64,000 nucleotides of DNA from NCBI GenBank assembly GCA_001695595.3, contig MBPM02000035.1, forward strand, positions 496,001 to 560,000, in the 5' to 3' direction. The position numbers and the translations under genes were made by a program. The stretch comes from Plasmopara viticola. Taxonomy: Eukaryota; Oomycota; Peronosporomycetes; Peronosporales; Peronosporaceae. The notes below the pieces were generated by a model, which ran no database searches, was not told where the DNA came from, and was given only the letters and a program-made list of their open reading frames with translations. Shown here one piece after another: positions 1 to 11,015 of the stretch; position 1 is the first letter of the stretch; every line of letters begins with the position of its first letter.

Positions 1-228
1 ACCGCTGCGCCGAAAATGTAATGACCAGTCATTCGTTCTATTTTAAGTACATATACCGACCCTGTTTTTCGGAAAAGGTTGGGGTGACGCCCTCCTTCCA
101 AGCGCGGGGGCTAAATGCTCGCGCGCTTCGGGCAGGTGCTCTCGGGTATCTGCAGGTCTCTAACGAGTCTCACCCTCGACGCGACGGTCTCCAGCACCAG
201 GCCAAACCCCCTTCCACGCCCTTAACCG

Positions 229-403
229 CGCCAACCGCATCCGGATTGGCTCGTTTAATGTGAATTCTCTAGGTTCGAAGCGCAAGAAGCACGAAACACT
301 CTCCGAAGATCTCCGGCGCTACCGCGTCGATGTCCTTGGCCTCCAGGAAACCAAGATCTACGATAGAGGTGAGCACCGCATTGATGACTTCCTTCTAACT
401 CTG
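229..403 (+). pseudogene. LINE ORF fragment: start of the endonuclease domain
   Basis: Read from 229, the frame contains RIRIGSFNVNSL followed by the VLGLQETKI block. These are the first two conserved blocks of the APE-type endonuclease of non-LTR retrotransposons (target-site nicking). The frame then enters an A-rich stretch and is lost. Downstream catalytic residues of the domain are absent, so this is a relic. It sits directly after the 5' module that the shorter family members share. Confidence 0.75.
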
Positions 404-649
404 AAAAAAAAAAAAAAACGAAGCCAAGACCGAAGTCACCGAAATTCGCCGCCACTGCAACCCGTCGGGCGCCACTCGACACGCCCGAGCCCGAGAAGAA
501 ACCTGGCGCCACACTAAGAAGACCGGAACACTCTTTGGCGATATTGAAGATTTATCCCGACGCAAGTCCCTGGCCACCCTCGCGCTTCACCGCCTCTGGT
601 CCGTCTGGCTCCGCCCCACGCTCATCTCACCCAAGACCGCATTCGATTG

Positions 650-1189
650 TACAACACCTAAGTCCTGCCGATTCTGCTGTACAACTGCGCCACCTGGGCT
701 CTTACCAAGTCAGAGATCCACGGCCTCGAGAGTTTCCATCGCCGCCAGCTTCGCTACGCTCTTGGCTATCGCTACCCCCGACACATTTCGAATGCAAGAC
801 TCTACGACCTCTGTGATGAGCGGCCGCTGAGACTACGACTGACACAAGCTCGCTAGCGCCTGTTTGGCCATGTACTTCGCCGCAATCCCGACATTCCAGC
901 TAACTTCCAGATGCGTGCCCACTTCTTCTCCACCGCAGCAAAATGGCGCGGACGTCCCCGCACCACGCTCCCCTCAACACTCGACCGCAACCTTGTTTCC
1001 CGTGGCTCCGGCTTTCGACTCCGGATAGCACAAGACCTCGAAGTGGTACGTACCCTTGCACAAGACCGAAAGAAATGGAAGACCCTCACGACCTCGGTGC
1101 TGGCTGCACTGCTCGCCGAACGAGACTCGACGTATGCGGACACCACTCTATGCCGTGGACTAGCCAGACTGAGCCTAGCACGTGCATAA
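650..1189 (+). pseudogene. LINE ORF fragment: end of RT and C-terminal domain
   Basis: The frame shows VLPILLYNCATWALTK, then RRQLRYALGYRYPRHIS, then RLFGHVLRRNPDIPA. This is the usual end of a LINE ORF2-type protein, after the RT thumb. A TAG at 854-856 interrupts it, and the upstream part contains an extra stop and frame disturbance. The ORF ends at 1189 with LSLARA and is followed directly by the short 3' tail. Short family members keep only the WALTKSE segment and the last ~45 codons of this region. Confidence 0.75.
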
Positions 1190-1561
1190 CTTGGCAACGC
1201 GATAACGTAATACATTACATTACCGACCCTGTGGCTCGAGCGGTCGGCCGTTTGACCCAGGACCGGGAGGTACCCGGTTCGATACCCATAGGTCCGAGAT
1301 TAAGGCAGCCGGAGATAGGTCACTAAAGGGACGAGCCATCACACCTGAGTGTGTGACTGCCCTACCAACTCGAACCCGATTGGGTAATAAAAGGGTTGGG
1401 TGGGGGACGCCCTACTGACCGAAAAAAAATCATAGTGTAATGAGGGGTACAGAACCCGGTCCCAATATGGGTCGGATTGCTACCAGCATCCCGCGATAGA
1501 GGCAGCTTAGTCCTCGCGCGTGGGTTTGGTAGCTTAAATCTCTCTATTTTTAGTACCTATA

Positions 1562-3089
1562 AATGTCGATCCTAAAATTTATATTTCCAAGACTTAGGGT
1601 AAAAATACTGTTTCGTTTTGGTAATGTAAAACAGCACTTGGTGCATATTCTAATACAGTTAAAGCAACGCGCGCCGATTTTGTTATGATCCTTTTAAATA
1701 CCGGCTTTTTGCTTTCTCACGATCAAATGACGCATTAAGAACAGGGATCAACGAATGTACTTCCTTAGTAGTTGTACGCGGACACAGGCTACTTTAAGTT
1801 TGTATGTTCGCCTAGCACTAGCATCTATAACGATGCATTCCAAAATATGGTGCCGTTTTATTTATAGATGCAGGAATCCAATTCTCAACAATTTGAAGCG
1901 ATACTTCCATTTATCAATGTCATACAGAAGATATGTAATGCCTTTACACCCCAGATCCCCAGAGACGTTGCATGTTTGACCCTCCTCGCCGCAAATTGTT
2001 GACATATGAACATATTAAATTTATTGAAAATAATTTACTTTTGGCAACATGCTTGCAATTTACGGCGCATATTATTTTTGACGAGCCGGTATATTTACTT
2101 GGTCTCAAAAGACTTTGAAGATTAAATGGAAAGATCAACGCCGCCAATGTGCACCTGAAGGAAATTTTAAGTTATAAAATAGCTAAGCTGATATAGCTAT
2201 ATAGAGAACGGATCAAAAAGTAGGTAGAAATTGGCGCTCTTCTGAGGTGCGTGGGGTTCTAAAAAGCTTCAGCTGGCGCAAGTCTTCTCAGCACAGAGCT
2301 ACCTCTATCACGTGAGGTCACGCATTTTAAAATTTGCTACGCAAAAAGAAGCCGGCGTTTTTCGTCCAGTGGGTACAAGATCGGCTGGACGGGACAGGAT
2401 GGCTTGGCATCCTCTTTTAGAAAGAAATGCCATTACCGTGTATATGAAAGAGTTCAGCCCAAAAAGTTCGTTTTGTGCATTAAATGTCGACCAAGCTGCA
2501 CGTTCGGGGGGACTTCACAGAGCCCCGACAGTCTCATCTATGCGAAATATATGTTTACAGTTAGCCCGATCCAGATAGAACCATTGGCCACCAATTGTTC
2601 TTACCATTATCCTGCAGCATAAATATTTAGTTTTGGCTCGAATTACCATCAAAAGTAATTCGCTTGACGCGTTTTTTGCGGCTGAAGCATAAAGTTCGTT
2701 TATGCTTCTTTATAAATGAGCGTGATTACTGAGAGCATTTTAAAATATGTCGTCGGACTTATTGATGGTCCAATATTTATACATTTTTGCGTCAGGTTAC
2801 TTAATCTGCCAATATAACCGGTACTTTATTCGCACCTAATGAATAAGTAGGAAATAGAAAGACCTTAACGTTAGTGTTTGACAATAAATAAAGGTATCAT
2901 TTCACTTTAATTGCATTTTTGATTTGTTTTGAACAATCACCGTAATTTCAAGTGTAGTTGTATCGCATATTACATTTTGTGCTAAATTTAAAAAGCAGTC
3001 TACCCAAATTGTACGGACAAACAAAAAGTACGGTTTGCGTCCTTGCAATGCGGTTGGCGCTGACAGAACGGGAGATAAAACTACTTTAC
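1562..3089. repeat. Leader block of unit U1, non-coding and diverged
   Basis: This AT-rich block aligns by eye with 16,123-17,580, 26,384-27,860 and 35,809-37,460. It is the most diverged of the four, while the U2 and U3 versions are almost the same. ORFs here are short and not conserved between copies (for example, frames near 2,312-2,622 do not persist in U2/U3). No gene could be supported. Confidence 0.6.
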
Positions 3090-3560
3090 TAATTGTTGTC
3101 ACCGGTCGGCCAGCAACGGTCACTCACGACATAACTTTCATTGTTCCAGAAATGTTCATACTATCGACAGAGATTTGTGGCTGTATAACTTTTACACCAA
3201 AAACTTAAAATTCAAACACACTGATTGTCAAGGTCTGATTGGTAAAAACTAGCTAGGATCTAGATAGAGTACAGGAGAATGACAGGCTTAATTGTGGTAG
3301 CAGAAGGTAGCTGAGAAGCACCATTAAATATTCAGCGAGACAAGAATCTTCACTTCTTCGTTTGCTCAAGCAAGTAATGCTCCACCTTTGCTGGCTCTGT
3401 CACGGTTGCCGTCCAAGCAAACGACCTACCAAGAAGTTTTTTCGCGGCAGTAATATAGAGTAGCATTTGTCGTGTCAAGGGCAAGAGTTCGAGGCAAGAG
3501 TGCTCGTTACTGCGCAGTGAAAATCAAGCCATCCCGTGATATTGGTTAAGCCACAGAGTG
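3090..3560 (+). repeat. Left LTR-like relic of Ty3/gypsy element, unit U1
   Basis: The stretch contains GGCCAGCAACGGT near 3,110 and a later region rich in CTTCTTCG/TTGCTCAAGCAA/TGCTCCACC motifs. The same order of motifs occurs in the right LTR-like sequence after the gypsy relic (12,105-12,520) and in the other units. Boundaries are approximate because clean TG..CA ends and target duplications could not be recognised. Confidence 0.4.
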
Positions 3561-4123
3561 AGAAATTTTGCATTATCAAGGGTAGTCGTTACAGCACGAA
3601 CACAAACGCTCAGTGATTGCTTAGGGTGCTTGCAAACAAGAAGTCCGGGGCTCAATCTGCTGGGCTGTGGCTTAGTGCTTTTTATGATTCATGAATCCCA
3701 CTCAGTTTATCTTGACCTACGTTTGTGGGTACTAAGTTGTTTCGTTTGACTTTCTTGCATGGAAAAATAAGAGACTCGTTAGCCTATAAACTCGTTCATA
3801 ACACCATCAATTTCATAGAAAATCGTTATAAGAAGCTCGAAAATTTTCGAAAGGACTTATGATCAGCAATGATTATACCCCTTTGACACATCCATAACAA
3901 AATCGGAGCTTGTAAGGAATCAGGCGCTAGGAAGTCCACTCACGACATCACCATAAGTTTAAATGTCGCATTCAGTAGTCCAAAGACCCTTAAAGGCTCA
4001 TTTAATCACTCCAATTATCAGTAAAAAAGCATACGCTGTAAAAATAATAGATCAGTTTCACTTTCACTTTTGGCGCTTTGACTAAGATTTCGATAGAAAG
4101 TCTAACGAGCGCTGAGAAGTCCA
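3561..4123. other. Degenerate gypsy 5' leader sequence, U1
   Basis: No gene is seen. The sequence is related to 18,040-18,630 and 28,310-28,874 but diverged. It ends at GCCTTGA (4,124-4,130), where near-identity with U2 suddenly begins, a likely recombination junction. Confidence 0.5.
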
Positions 4124-6568
4124 GCCTTGAGAAAAGGGCGTACGGCTGAGCGCCCATCTTCAAATCTAAGATCTCGTCAGCAGAGTAAACTTGGCGCTTC
4201 TTACGATATTAAGCTTTATGGTCCGCGTCGGGCTTAGAAGCACTACAGCCAACTTCGCAAGACGGCAGTGAGTGCCGATCACTAAGTGAATTTAAATATC
4301 CAGCTCCTTTTGTAGCGGCTGAAAATATCACACAGACCATGTTGCTGTTTCTTCCAGGACAATAAGAGCAATATTAAGCCCAGGAACAAGCTCATATGTT
4401 AACCCAGATACAACAGGTTGACGAGCGCTTCGAGCGTCTCGTCGCGTCAAAAGCGAGCAGAAGGAGAAGAAATCTTTTTACGAAATATATTTCGGTGACG
4501 ACAACAAGTTCTCGCTGTAACGAAATAGTACCACACTATTAAGCGCCTTTTGATGGCAGCAGAGGCATCAGATTTTGCACGCTAATCTCGAGAAAAATTT
4601 AGGCAAAGTCGTATTGAAAGAGTCCCGTGCCTTTATAGCCGACTGCAAGCGCATGAACGTGCACAAGACATGGGTACTTTCGAAAAATCAATTGCGCATA
4701 CGATCTTGGCCTAATATTAACGAGCTTACTCGTTTAAAGTGGATGTTTTTATTTAAAGAAAGAGGAAGCTATCCACAAGTATGCGTCTAAGATCCGGGAC
4801 TTGATGTCGTGAACAAATCTGGATATCAGTAAATTAAGAAACAGTTCTTTGTCTCAAGATTGATTACGCAAAAAGACCACGAAGAAGATCAAGAAGGAGG
4901 ATTGATTTTGCCATAATTGTCTATTTATATTTCTCTTTACTTCGTGTTTGTACATCACTTATACAAACTACCACTTGTACGAGCCAAGTCGTTCAAGGTT
5001 GTGCCCGTGCCATCCTGATAACAAGTCATGCCCACAAAAGACAAGAGGTGTTGAAAAAATAAAAGAAAAGAACGACCACTGGATTAAATAAGTAACACAC
5101 AACAATCGTGGCGATGTCGGCCGCGAATTTCTGCAATGCGCCGCTCCTTTAGGTAAGAAAACGAAACGTAACATTATAGCTACACTATAGCTATCTTAAA
5201 AGCAGAGGCTCAAACTTTTAGAGAATGCGGATCAAGAGGGACACGTCACCGTCGTCATCAAAAACGAATGCAGTCTTATTGGTGTTCCATGTAGTGACCC
5301 AAGTCGAAGTGACAAAGAGTTAAATGATGCAAGTCGGCTTTAATTGCGACCGGTTAGTACACTCTCCCGGACGAACCATCTACATAAATTTGAAGAATCT
5401 TTGTTTTCGTCTAACATCGGGAGTGCTACAGGTCAACCAGCTCCTAAAAAGAAAGACATTATCATCGATATTATGTAGCTTTGTGCGTGAGATCCATATA
5501 TCAACTACGCATGACACCTTGCATCGACACGGAGCACCACGAGACAGTTCAATTGACCCTACTAATGCAGCGTTCGATTCAGTGAATTGCTGAACAGTGC
5601 AAAGCTCGCATGATTTAACACCGCGAGATCTCTAGCTACTTTCGGTAACAAGGCCATGATGGACGTCAAAATGATTTGCAGCTATGCTCTTTCATTCGGT
5701 TTCTGAGAATGTCACGTTGCAATAAGAACATTAAAGCTGTTTTGTCGTCAATCCGAGAAGGTAAGACGCTCTAAAAGTTAAGTATTAGAGTCTCTCAGGG
5801 ACAATCTGGCGAATAAAATACTACTCAAGTATGCGGACACAGTTTTAAAGCACAAAATTTTATTGCTAGACTTATATAGCATATCATGCTGCTATAACCG
5901 ATTTCATGAAGAAAATGGCAAAGCTGAACTATCCTGTCCGTGAGCAAGAGCTTGCAATCATGTATGCCTTGAAAGTATGTCGTGTGCATATTTTTGATCG
6001 ACGAATTACGGTTGAAACGGATCACAAGGGCATTACATTAAGCCTGACGTTGAAACAACAAATTGAAAAGTGGCCCGATGGCTCCTTGAGCTTGCCGAAG
6101 TTCGAGATTTGTTCATGTGATTTCAATGAGATTAGCCATTTGGCTGACGCAATGTTACATATTCCGATATTTGAGGGTTCGGCTGCTCAAATTACCTTGC
6201 AATAGCATCCGGAGAATCGCGAAATCGTGACAAAAACATAAAAAAGGTCACAGCAACTCAATCTGCGAAGACAATGTATACACAAATCGGTGCATCATCA
6301 ATAGGCTACAGTAAGAGAAGATGTGCCAAAGTACTCATTGCAGGATGTAAAATTGCATTTTCGCACAAATAAATAAAAGACTCCATCACTTATATTCCTT
6401 ATGCGAAGATCTGGAAATCGCGTCATCTGTAAGAGCGATTATTTCGTATCGACAAACTGCTCAGGATCTTCTAGAATCAATTTAGCAGTGCGTCAAATGT
6501 TCTACTAGACAAAAACGACGAAGTTCATTAAGCACGATGTCAGCACATGCAAAATATGTCAGCGCAAC
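4124..6568 (+). pseudogene. Ty3/gypsy chromovirus-like relic in U1, gag to RNase H part
   Basis: Read left to right it shows: a gag start near 4,395-4,470 (QIQQVDERFERLVAS); a capsid piece at 4,575-4,830 (AFIADCKRMNVHKTW); a decayed zinc knuckle near 5,100 in which a cysteine and the histidine are replaced by Arg; and an RNase H fragment at 5,906-6,205 (LNYPVREQELAIMYALKV and ETDHKGI). RT is missing: only ~90 bp lie between the pre-RT linker (5,829) and RNase H, where the relic at 48,218-49,180 has ~960 bp. Many stops and shifts are present. The element continues beyond the Copia insertion at 11,011. Confidence 0.75.
5906..6205 (+). pseudogene. Ty3/gypsy RNase H fragment
   Basis: The 99-residue open stretch matches the RNase H domain typical of Ty3/gypsy polyproteins: a KLNYPVREQEL block at about residues 4-14, TVETDHKGI in the middle, and a C-terminal FNEISHLADAMLH segment corresponding to the NxxADALSR motif before integrase. 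The ATG is probably internal to the old polyprotein. An almost identical copy lies at 20,413-20,712. It is a relic: RT upstream is deleted and the frame is closed downstream. Confidence 0.8.
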
Positions 6569-6714
6569 TGTTGAGAAGAAAGTAAAAACCGAAGTGAATA
6601 TATTTATCCTGACCAATGAACGGCTACCATATGTAATTACTAATTGTGACGTACTTGTAATTACTGTGAAGCCATCCACCTGTTCAACATGCATTCAGCG
6701 GCGTAATGTTAACA
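6569..6714 (-). repeat. Copia 3' LTR
   Basis: This 146-bp LTR lies downstream of the minus-strand gag-pol and differs from the 5' LTR by one base. It abuts target duplication GCAAC at 6,564-6,568. A polyadenylation signal is expected here but was not identified. Confidence 0.95.
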
Positions 6715-6727
6715 CTCCCACTCACTG

Positions 6728-9700
6728 CTAATGCTGTGTGTCCTTTGTTGCTGACTTGGTCTTGATTCCTGTGGCTTCGCGCAGATACTTAAGCATCTTG
6801 GTCCCAACTGCCTTCGTCAGCATATCTGCAAGCTGACTCTTCGTGTCGATATATTCGATCTTCAACAGTCCTTCTTGCACGTTCTCACGAATAAAGTGGT
6901 GCTTGATGTCCACATGCTTCTTCCTAGCATGGTATCCGGCGTTATTGGCTAACGCAATCGCACCCTGGTTGTCTTCCCAAACCTGTGTGCCTTCAACTTG
7001 CTCGTGACCCATGTCCTTTAGCATTGCCCGCGTCCAAAGAACTTCTTGGGTGCATAAGCTGAGAGCCATATACTCAGCTTCCGCTGAGCTCAGCGCAACT
7101 GTCCGCTGGTACTTCGACTTGAATACCACTGGTGCGCTTGCAATCATGACCATAATTCCCGAGACCGAGCGTCTGTCATCCGTGTTGCTGCCCCAATCTG
7201 CATCCGAGTATGCCTTGACCGTAACGCTTCCAGTTCCTCGTTAGACGATACCGATTTGACGCGTGGTCTTCAGATACCGTACTACTCGAATTGCTGCGCT
7301 CCAATGTTGTAGTCCTGGGTTCTCCAGAAAACGTGATAGCTGCGTCACCACGTAAGCAATATCAGGCCGAGTGCATGTCGTTATGTACAGCAAGCATCCA
7401 ATCAAAGAGCGATAAGGCTTTGATCGCATTGTCGACCGTCCCTCTTCCGTTGTGGGTGACTGCTTTGACGACAGCTTCAATCCTGATACGCAAGGGTTTT
7501 CAACACTTTTGGCATCTTGTTCACCGAATCGCTTGACCACGTCATCGATGTAGCGAGTCTGTTTGATCATCAAAATTCCAGCTGACCTGTCGTGATCAAT
7601 TTCCATACCCAAAATAAATTCCGCCTGACCAAGCTCCTTCATCTTGAAAGCATTCTTGAGTACTCCCTTTACTTGATTTAATTCTTTGCTGCTTCTTGTT
7701 GCGATAATCATGTCGTCCACATATAGTCCAACGTAAGCAAAACCTTCTTTAGTTCTCTTGACATAAACACATTGATCTGCTCCGCAACTCTTAAAGCCAT
7801 TCCTGATGAAGACACGATGTATTGTCTTGTACCAGGCACTCGCTGCTTGCTTAAGTCCGTAAATAGCCTTGTTTAGTTGACATATGTTTCCTTGAGCATT
7901 GTCGACACCAAGCGGAACTTCCATAAAAACGTTGTCCGTCAACACGCTATTAAGAAAAGCCGTGTCGACGTCCAGCTGTTCCATTTGATAGCCACATTCA
8001 ACACATACCGCGAGAATTATTCGGATCGAATTCATGTTGGCAACCGGGGAATATGTCTCGAAAAAGTCAACGCCATACTTCTGCTTGAAACCTTTCGCGA
8101 CTAGTCGTGCCTCGTATCGCACGATAACGCCATTCTGATCACGCTTTTTGGCAAATACCCATCGTGATCCAATTGTGCGTCCAATCTCCCCTCGTGGCTG
8201 CAATGTCCACGTTTTATTCTCTTCGTGAGAGCGAAGCTCAGCATCCATTGCTTCACGCCATTTCATTGCATCGTCGCTTGCCATTGCTTGAGTATAAGTA
8301 GTCGGTGAGTCCATATCATCGTCAATATTCACAGCGTAGGCAAGAAAGGCTTCCGCAATTAGTCCATCTTCGTCAATCCTAGCACGCTTTGGAGTCGGTG
8401 GGCCCTCACTTCCTTCTGTTGACTCTCCACCATCGGAACCGTTTCTTAGCATAAGCACTGGCTCACGTCTTACTCGTGTTCGCTCCAATTCAGGCCGAAA
8501 CACCAAACGATCTTCTTGTTGCACTTGGGAAGGTTGATGATACTCCGTTAGCTCAAGCCCGTTTCGTACAGGGCTCTCAGAAGGCATTAGCCGCTGTACA
8601 ACTGCGCTTGGCGTACGATTTACATCCTCCATATTGACATCCTCGACTGTCTCTTCGACAGCTCCCATGGGATCGTCCGGAACTGACTGTCGATCCACTT
8701 GATGCTGAACATTGACTTCATCACCATCCTTAACTACTTGAACAATTGTTTCCGGCTTAAGCTCTTGCGTGTCGTAGATGCCGCCCACCTCACGCTCATC
8801 CAACTTTACAGAGCGGGTCACTTTAATCTTGGCATTCTCCAAGTCAAACACGCGATAACCCTTGACATTCTCTGCATAGCCAAGAAACATACACTTGAAA
8901 CTCTTGGGTTCCAGTTTGGTCCGTTTCCTATCGTCAATATGAGCGTAGCCTTGCGAACCAAATACGCGCAGGTGATCCATTCGAGGCTTCATTTTGAAAA
9001 CTAGCTCATACGGCGTGGTGTCAGGATGGACCGTATTGCTGGAGCGATTAATTAAATAAACCGCTGTATTTACCGCTTCCGCCCACCATTCCGTCGATAC
9101 GCTCTTGTAGTGTAACATGCTGCGGGCTTTCTCCATAATTGTCCTGTTCATACGCTCCGCTACTCCGTTCTGCTGCGGGCTGTATGGGACGGAGCGCTGG
9201 TGTACAATGCCGTTCTCTTGACATATTCCTGCCATTTTCTTGTTTACGAACTCGGTTCCGTTGTCGGATCGCAAACATCTTAGTCGTGCACCCCACTGGT
9301 TTTCGTATAATGTCAGAAATTCCTTGAACTTGCCGGCCACTTCACTCTTGCTCTTGATCAGAAAAATTACAACATATCGTGAAAAGTCATCCACAAACGT
9401 GAGAATGTATTTGGCACCACCCTTCGAGATAGTTCGCATTGGCCCCATGACATCTGTGTGAACACGCTCCAACACACGTGTCGTCCTTGTCATTGAACGA
9501 GACGGAAACACCGTGATCGTCTGCTTGCCCTTCAAACACCCGGCACACAACTTTTCCACACTTTGCTTGATAATTGGGATACCATTAGTCAATCGCTGTG
9601 TCCTGATCAGCGCATCCTTGCTGGGGTGCCCCATGCGTGCATGCCAAAGCTCCCACTGATTGTCAGCCCCGGTATATTCAACGAGACATGCTTCTTCTTG

Positions 9701-10822
9701 CTCACAGTCAAGAAAATACGACTTTCCAACTTTTGTGCCCGACGCAATTGCTTGCTTCTTGTTCCAAATGACACATGACGAACGCGAGAATTCCACACTC
9801 ATGCCACGCTCTGCCAACTTGCCAACTGACAGCAACCTTCTGTCGAGTCCGGGAATGTGCAGAACTTCAACCATGCGAATCCTCATTCCGTTCAAACCAG
9901 TCAATTTTACCGTGCCGACTCCTTTAACAAGCAACTTCTTCCCGTCTGCAATCGTAACTTCGATGCTAGCTTCTAGGCCCTTGTAATCAAACAAGTCCTT
10001 CCTGTGTGGGGTCATGTGGGAAGTTGCTCCACTGTCAATCAGCCATCCTGATGACTTCCCTTCACCAGCAGCAAACACCGTGTCGTCGCTGTTGAATCTT
10101 TTACCGGCCGGGCAGTTCCGCTTCATGTGTCCAAACTGGTCACAGTTGAAGCACTTGCCCTTGAATCCGCCGTTATTGCGTGGAGGACCACCCTTTCGTC
10201 CATTGTCCCGTCCACCTTTAAATCTTCTAGCATTTCCATTTCCATTTACGCGAAACGCTTTCTCTGTAGCTTCTTTCCTCTGCAGCTTCTCCGACTCTTT
10301 GAGCAGCTTTTCCTTGACTTCTATCAACGAAATGTCCCTTGCATTTTCCACAATCGACGAAATCAAGTCGTACTCCGAAGGTAGACTGCTGAGAAGTACC
10401 ACCAGCTGGCGTGACTCATCAATTTGCTCTCCCGTAGTCTGTAGTCCCACTACTAGCTCGTCAAAAGAGTCCAGATGCTCTGCCATGCTTGTTCCACTTT
10501 CCATCTTGAACTCATGTAGACGACGAGTCATCACAACACGATTGTGAAGAGTCGAGCGATTGTAGAAATCGCGGAGGGTTCCCCACGCCTCCATAGCACG
10601 CGCAGCCGACCGAATCTTGGTCTGGTGCTGGATCTTAACGCCTTGAGCAATGATGCCTAGCGCCTTGGCATCATTAACCAGCCACGCCTCCGTGACGTCC
10701 TTCTCTTCCTTGACAGCCATGATGTGTCCCAGGAGACCCTTCCGCGCCAGGGTCATCCTCATGTTAAACTCCCAGTGGTAATAGTTACCACTTCCTAGGA
10801 GGACTTCGGTGCGCTTGTTCAT
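6728..10822 (-). pseudogene. Copia gag-pol polyprotein with one in-frame stop
   Basis: One reading frame runs over 1,365 codons, broken only by a TAA at 7,241-7,243. Order of domains: GAG (about residues 1-185), CCHC zinc knuckle (C224, C227, H232, C237), aspartic protease (D263-S-G), integrase HHCC finger (from H394 to C426/C429), and integrase catalytic D457, D520, E556. RT follows, with LDVDTAFLN and YVDDM. RNase H carries SSAEAEYMAL, and the SQLADMLTK block lies near the end, after the stop. PR-IN-RT-RH order is that of Ty1/copia. The start ATG at 10,822 follows the LTR by about 40 bp. The stop falls between RT and RNase H, so this copy cannot make a full polyprotein unless read through. 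Everything else looks intact. Confidence 0.95.
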
Positions 10823-10864
10823 ATTGGGCGAGAACGTTGCTTGAGCTTGTTGCGGCTGTTAACC

Positions 10865-11010
10865 TGTTGAGAAGAAAGTAAAAACCGAAGTGAATATATT
10901 TATCCTGACCAATGAACGGCTACCATATGTAATTACTAATTGTGACGTACTTGTAATTACTGTGAAGCCATCCACCTGTTCAACATGCATTCAGCGGTGT
11001 AATGTTAACA
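10865..11010 (-). repeat. Copia 5' LTR
   Basis: This 146-bp LTR is upstream of the minus-strand gag-pol. It starts with TG and ends with CA, and is identical to the other LTR except for one base. It should carry the element's promoter, but no clear TATA motif was assigned. Confidence 0.95.
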
Positions 11011-11015
11011 GCAAC

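Larger units (their letters stand above)
66..1220 (+). mobile_element. Internally deleted LINE (non-LTR) copy A
   Basis: This is the longest of nine copies of a LINE-derived family. It keeps the 5' module (about 71-215), the start of the endonuclease domain, a middle region with a 14-A run near 404, the end of the reverse-transcriptase ORF, and a tail of ATTAC-type pentamers. The 12-bp target-site duplication TACCGACCCTGT lies at 54-65 and 1221-1232, so the copy arose by target-primed insertion. It landed inside the SINE head. The parent LINE would be several kb, so most of EN and RT is missing. Confidence 0.85.
56..1542 (+). mobile_element. tRNA-related SINE, split by a LINE-derived insertion
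   Basis: The SINE body is 56-65 plus 1233-1542 (about 320 bp). A polymerase III A-box-like motif starts at 1232 (TGGCTCGAGCGG) and a B-box fits GGTTCGANNCC at 1276-1286. The spacing suits a tRNA, but the T-stem is poorly paired, so this is a tRNA-derived SINE head and not a working tRNA gene. An internal A-run lies near 1420-1428. Flanks 37-55 and 1543-1561 match over 19 bp with 2 mismatches and look like an ageing target-site duplication. The host sequence on both sides can be followed, uninterrupted, in the paralogous units near 15,700 and 26,000. No second copy was seen in the window. The exact 5' and 3' ends are inferred from the flanks. Confidence 0.6.
6569..11010 (-). mobile_element. 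Nearly intact Ty1/copia retrotransposon, 4,442 bp
   Basis: It has two 146-bp LTRs (6,569-6,714 and 10,865-11,010) with TG..CA ends (TGTT...AACA) and a 5-bp target duplication GCAAC at 6,564-6,568 and 11,011-11,015. The empty target occurs in the sister copy at 21,071-21,075. The LTRs differ at one position (C at 6,702, T at 10,998), so the insertion is young. A purine-rich tract (GAGTGGGAG on the minus strand) precedes the 3' LTR. The likely primer-binding site, next to the 5' LTR, reads GGTTAACAGCC and only loosely resembles a half-iMet tRNA match. The element split the gypsy relic of U1. Confidence 0.97.

Noticed and set aside
1232..1290. Possible tRNA gene with A and B boxes
   Set aside because: The T-stem pairs poorly and no acceptor stem forms, so it is treated as a SINE head.
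10014..10547. 177-codon plus-strand ORF
   Set aside because: It is antisense to the Copia gag region, with no domain and low-complexity Ser/Leu composition; an ORF shadow.
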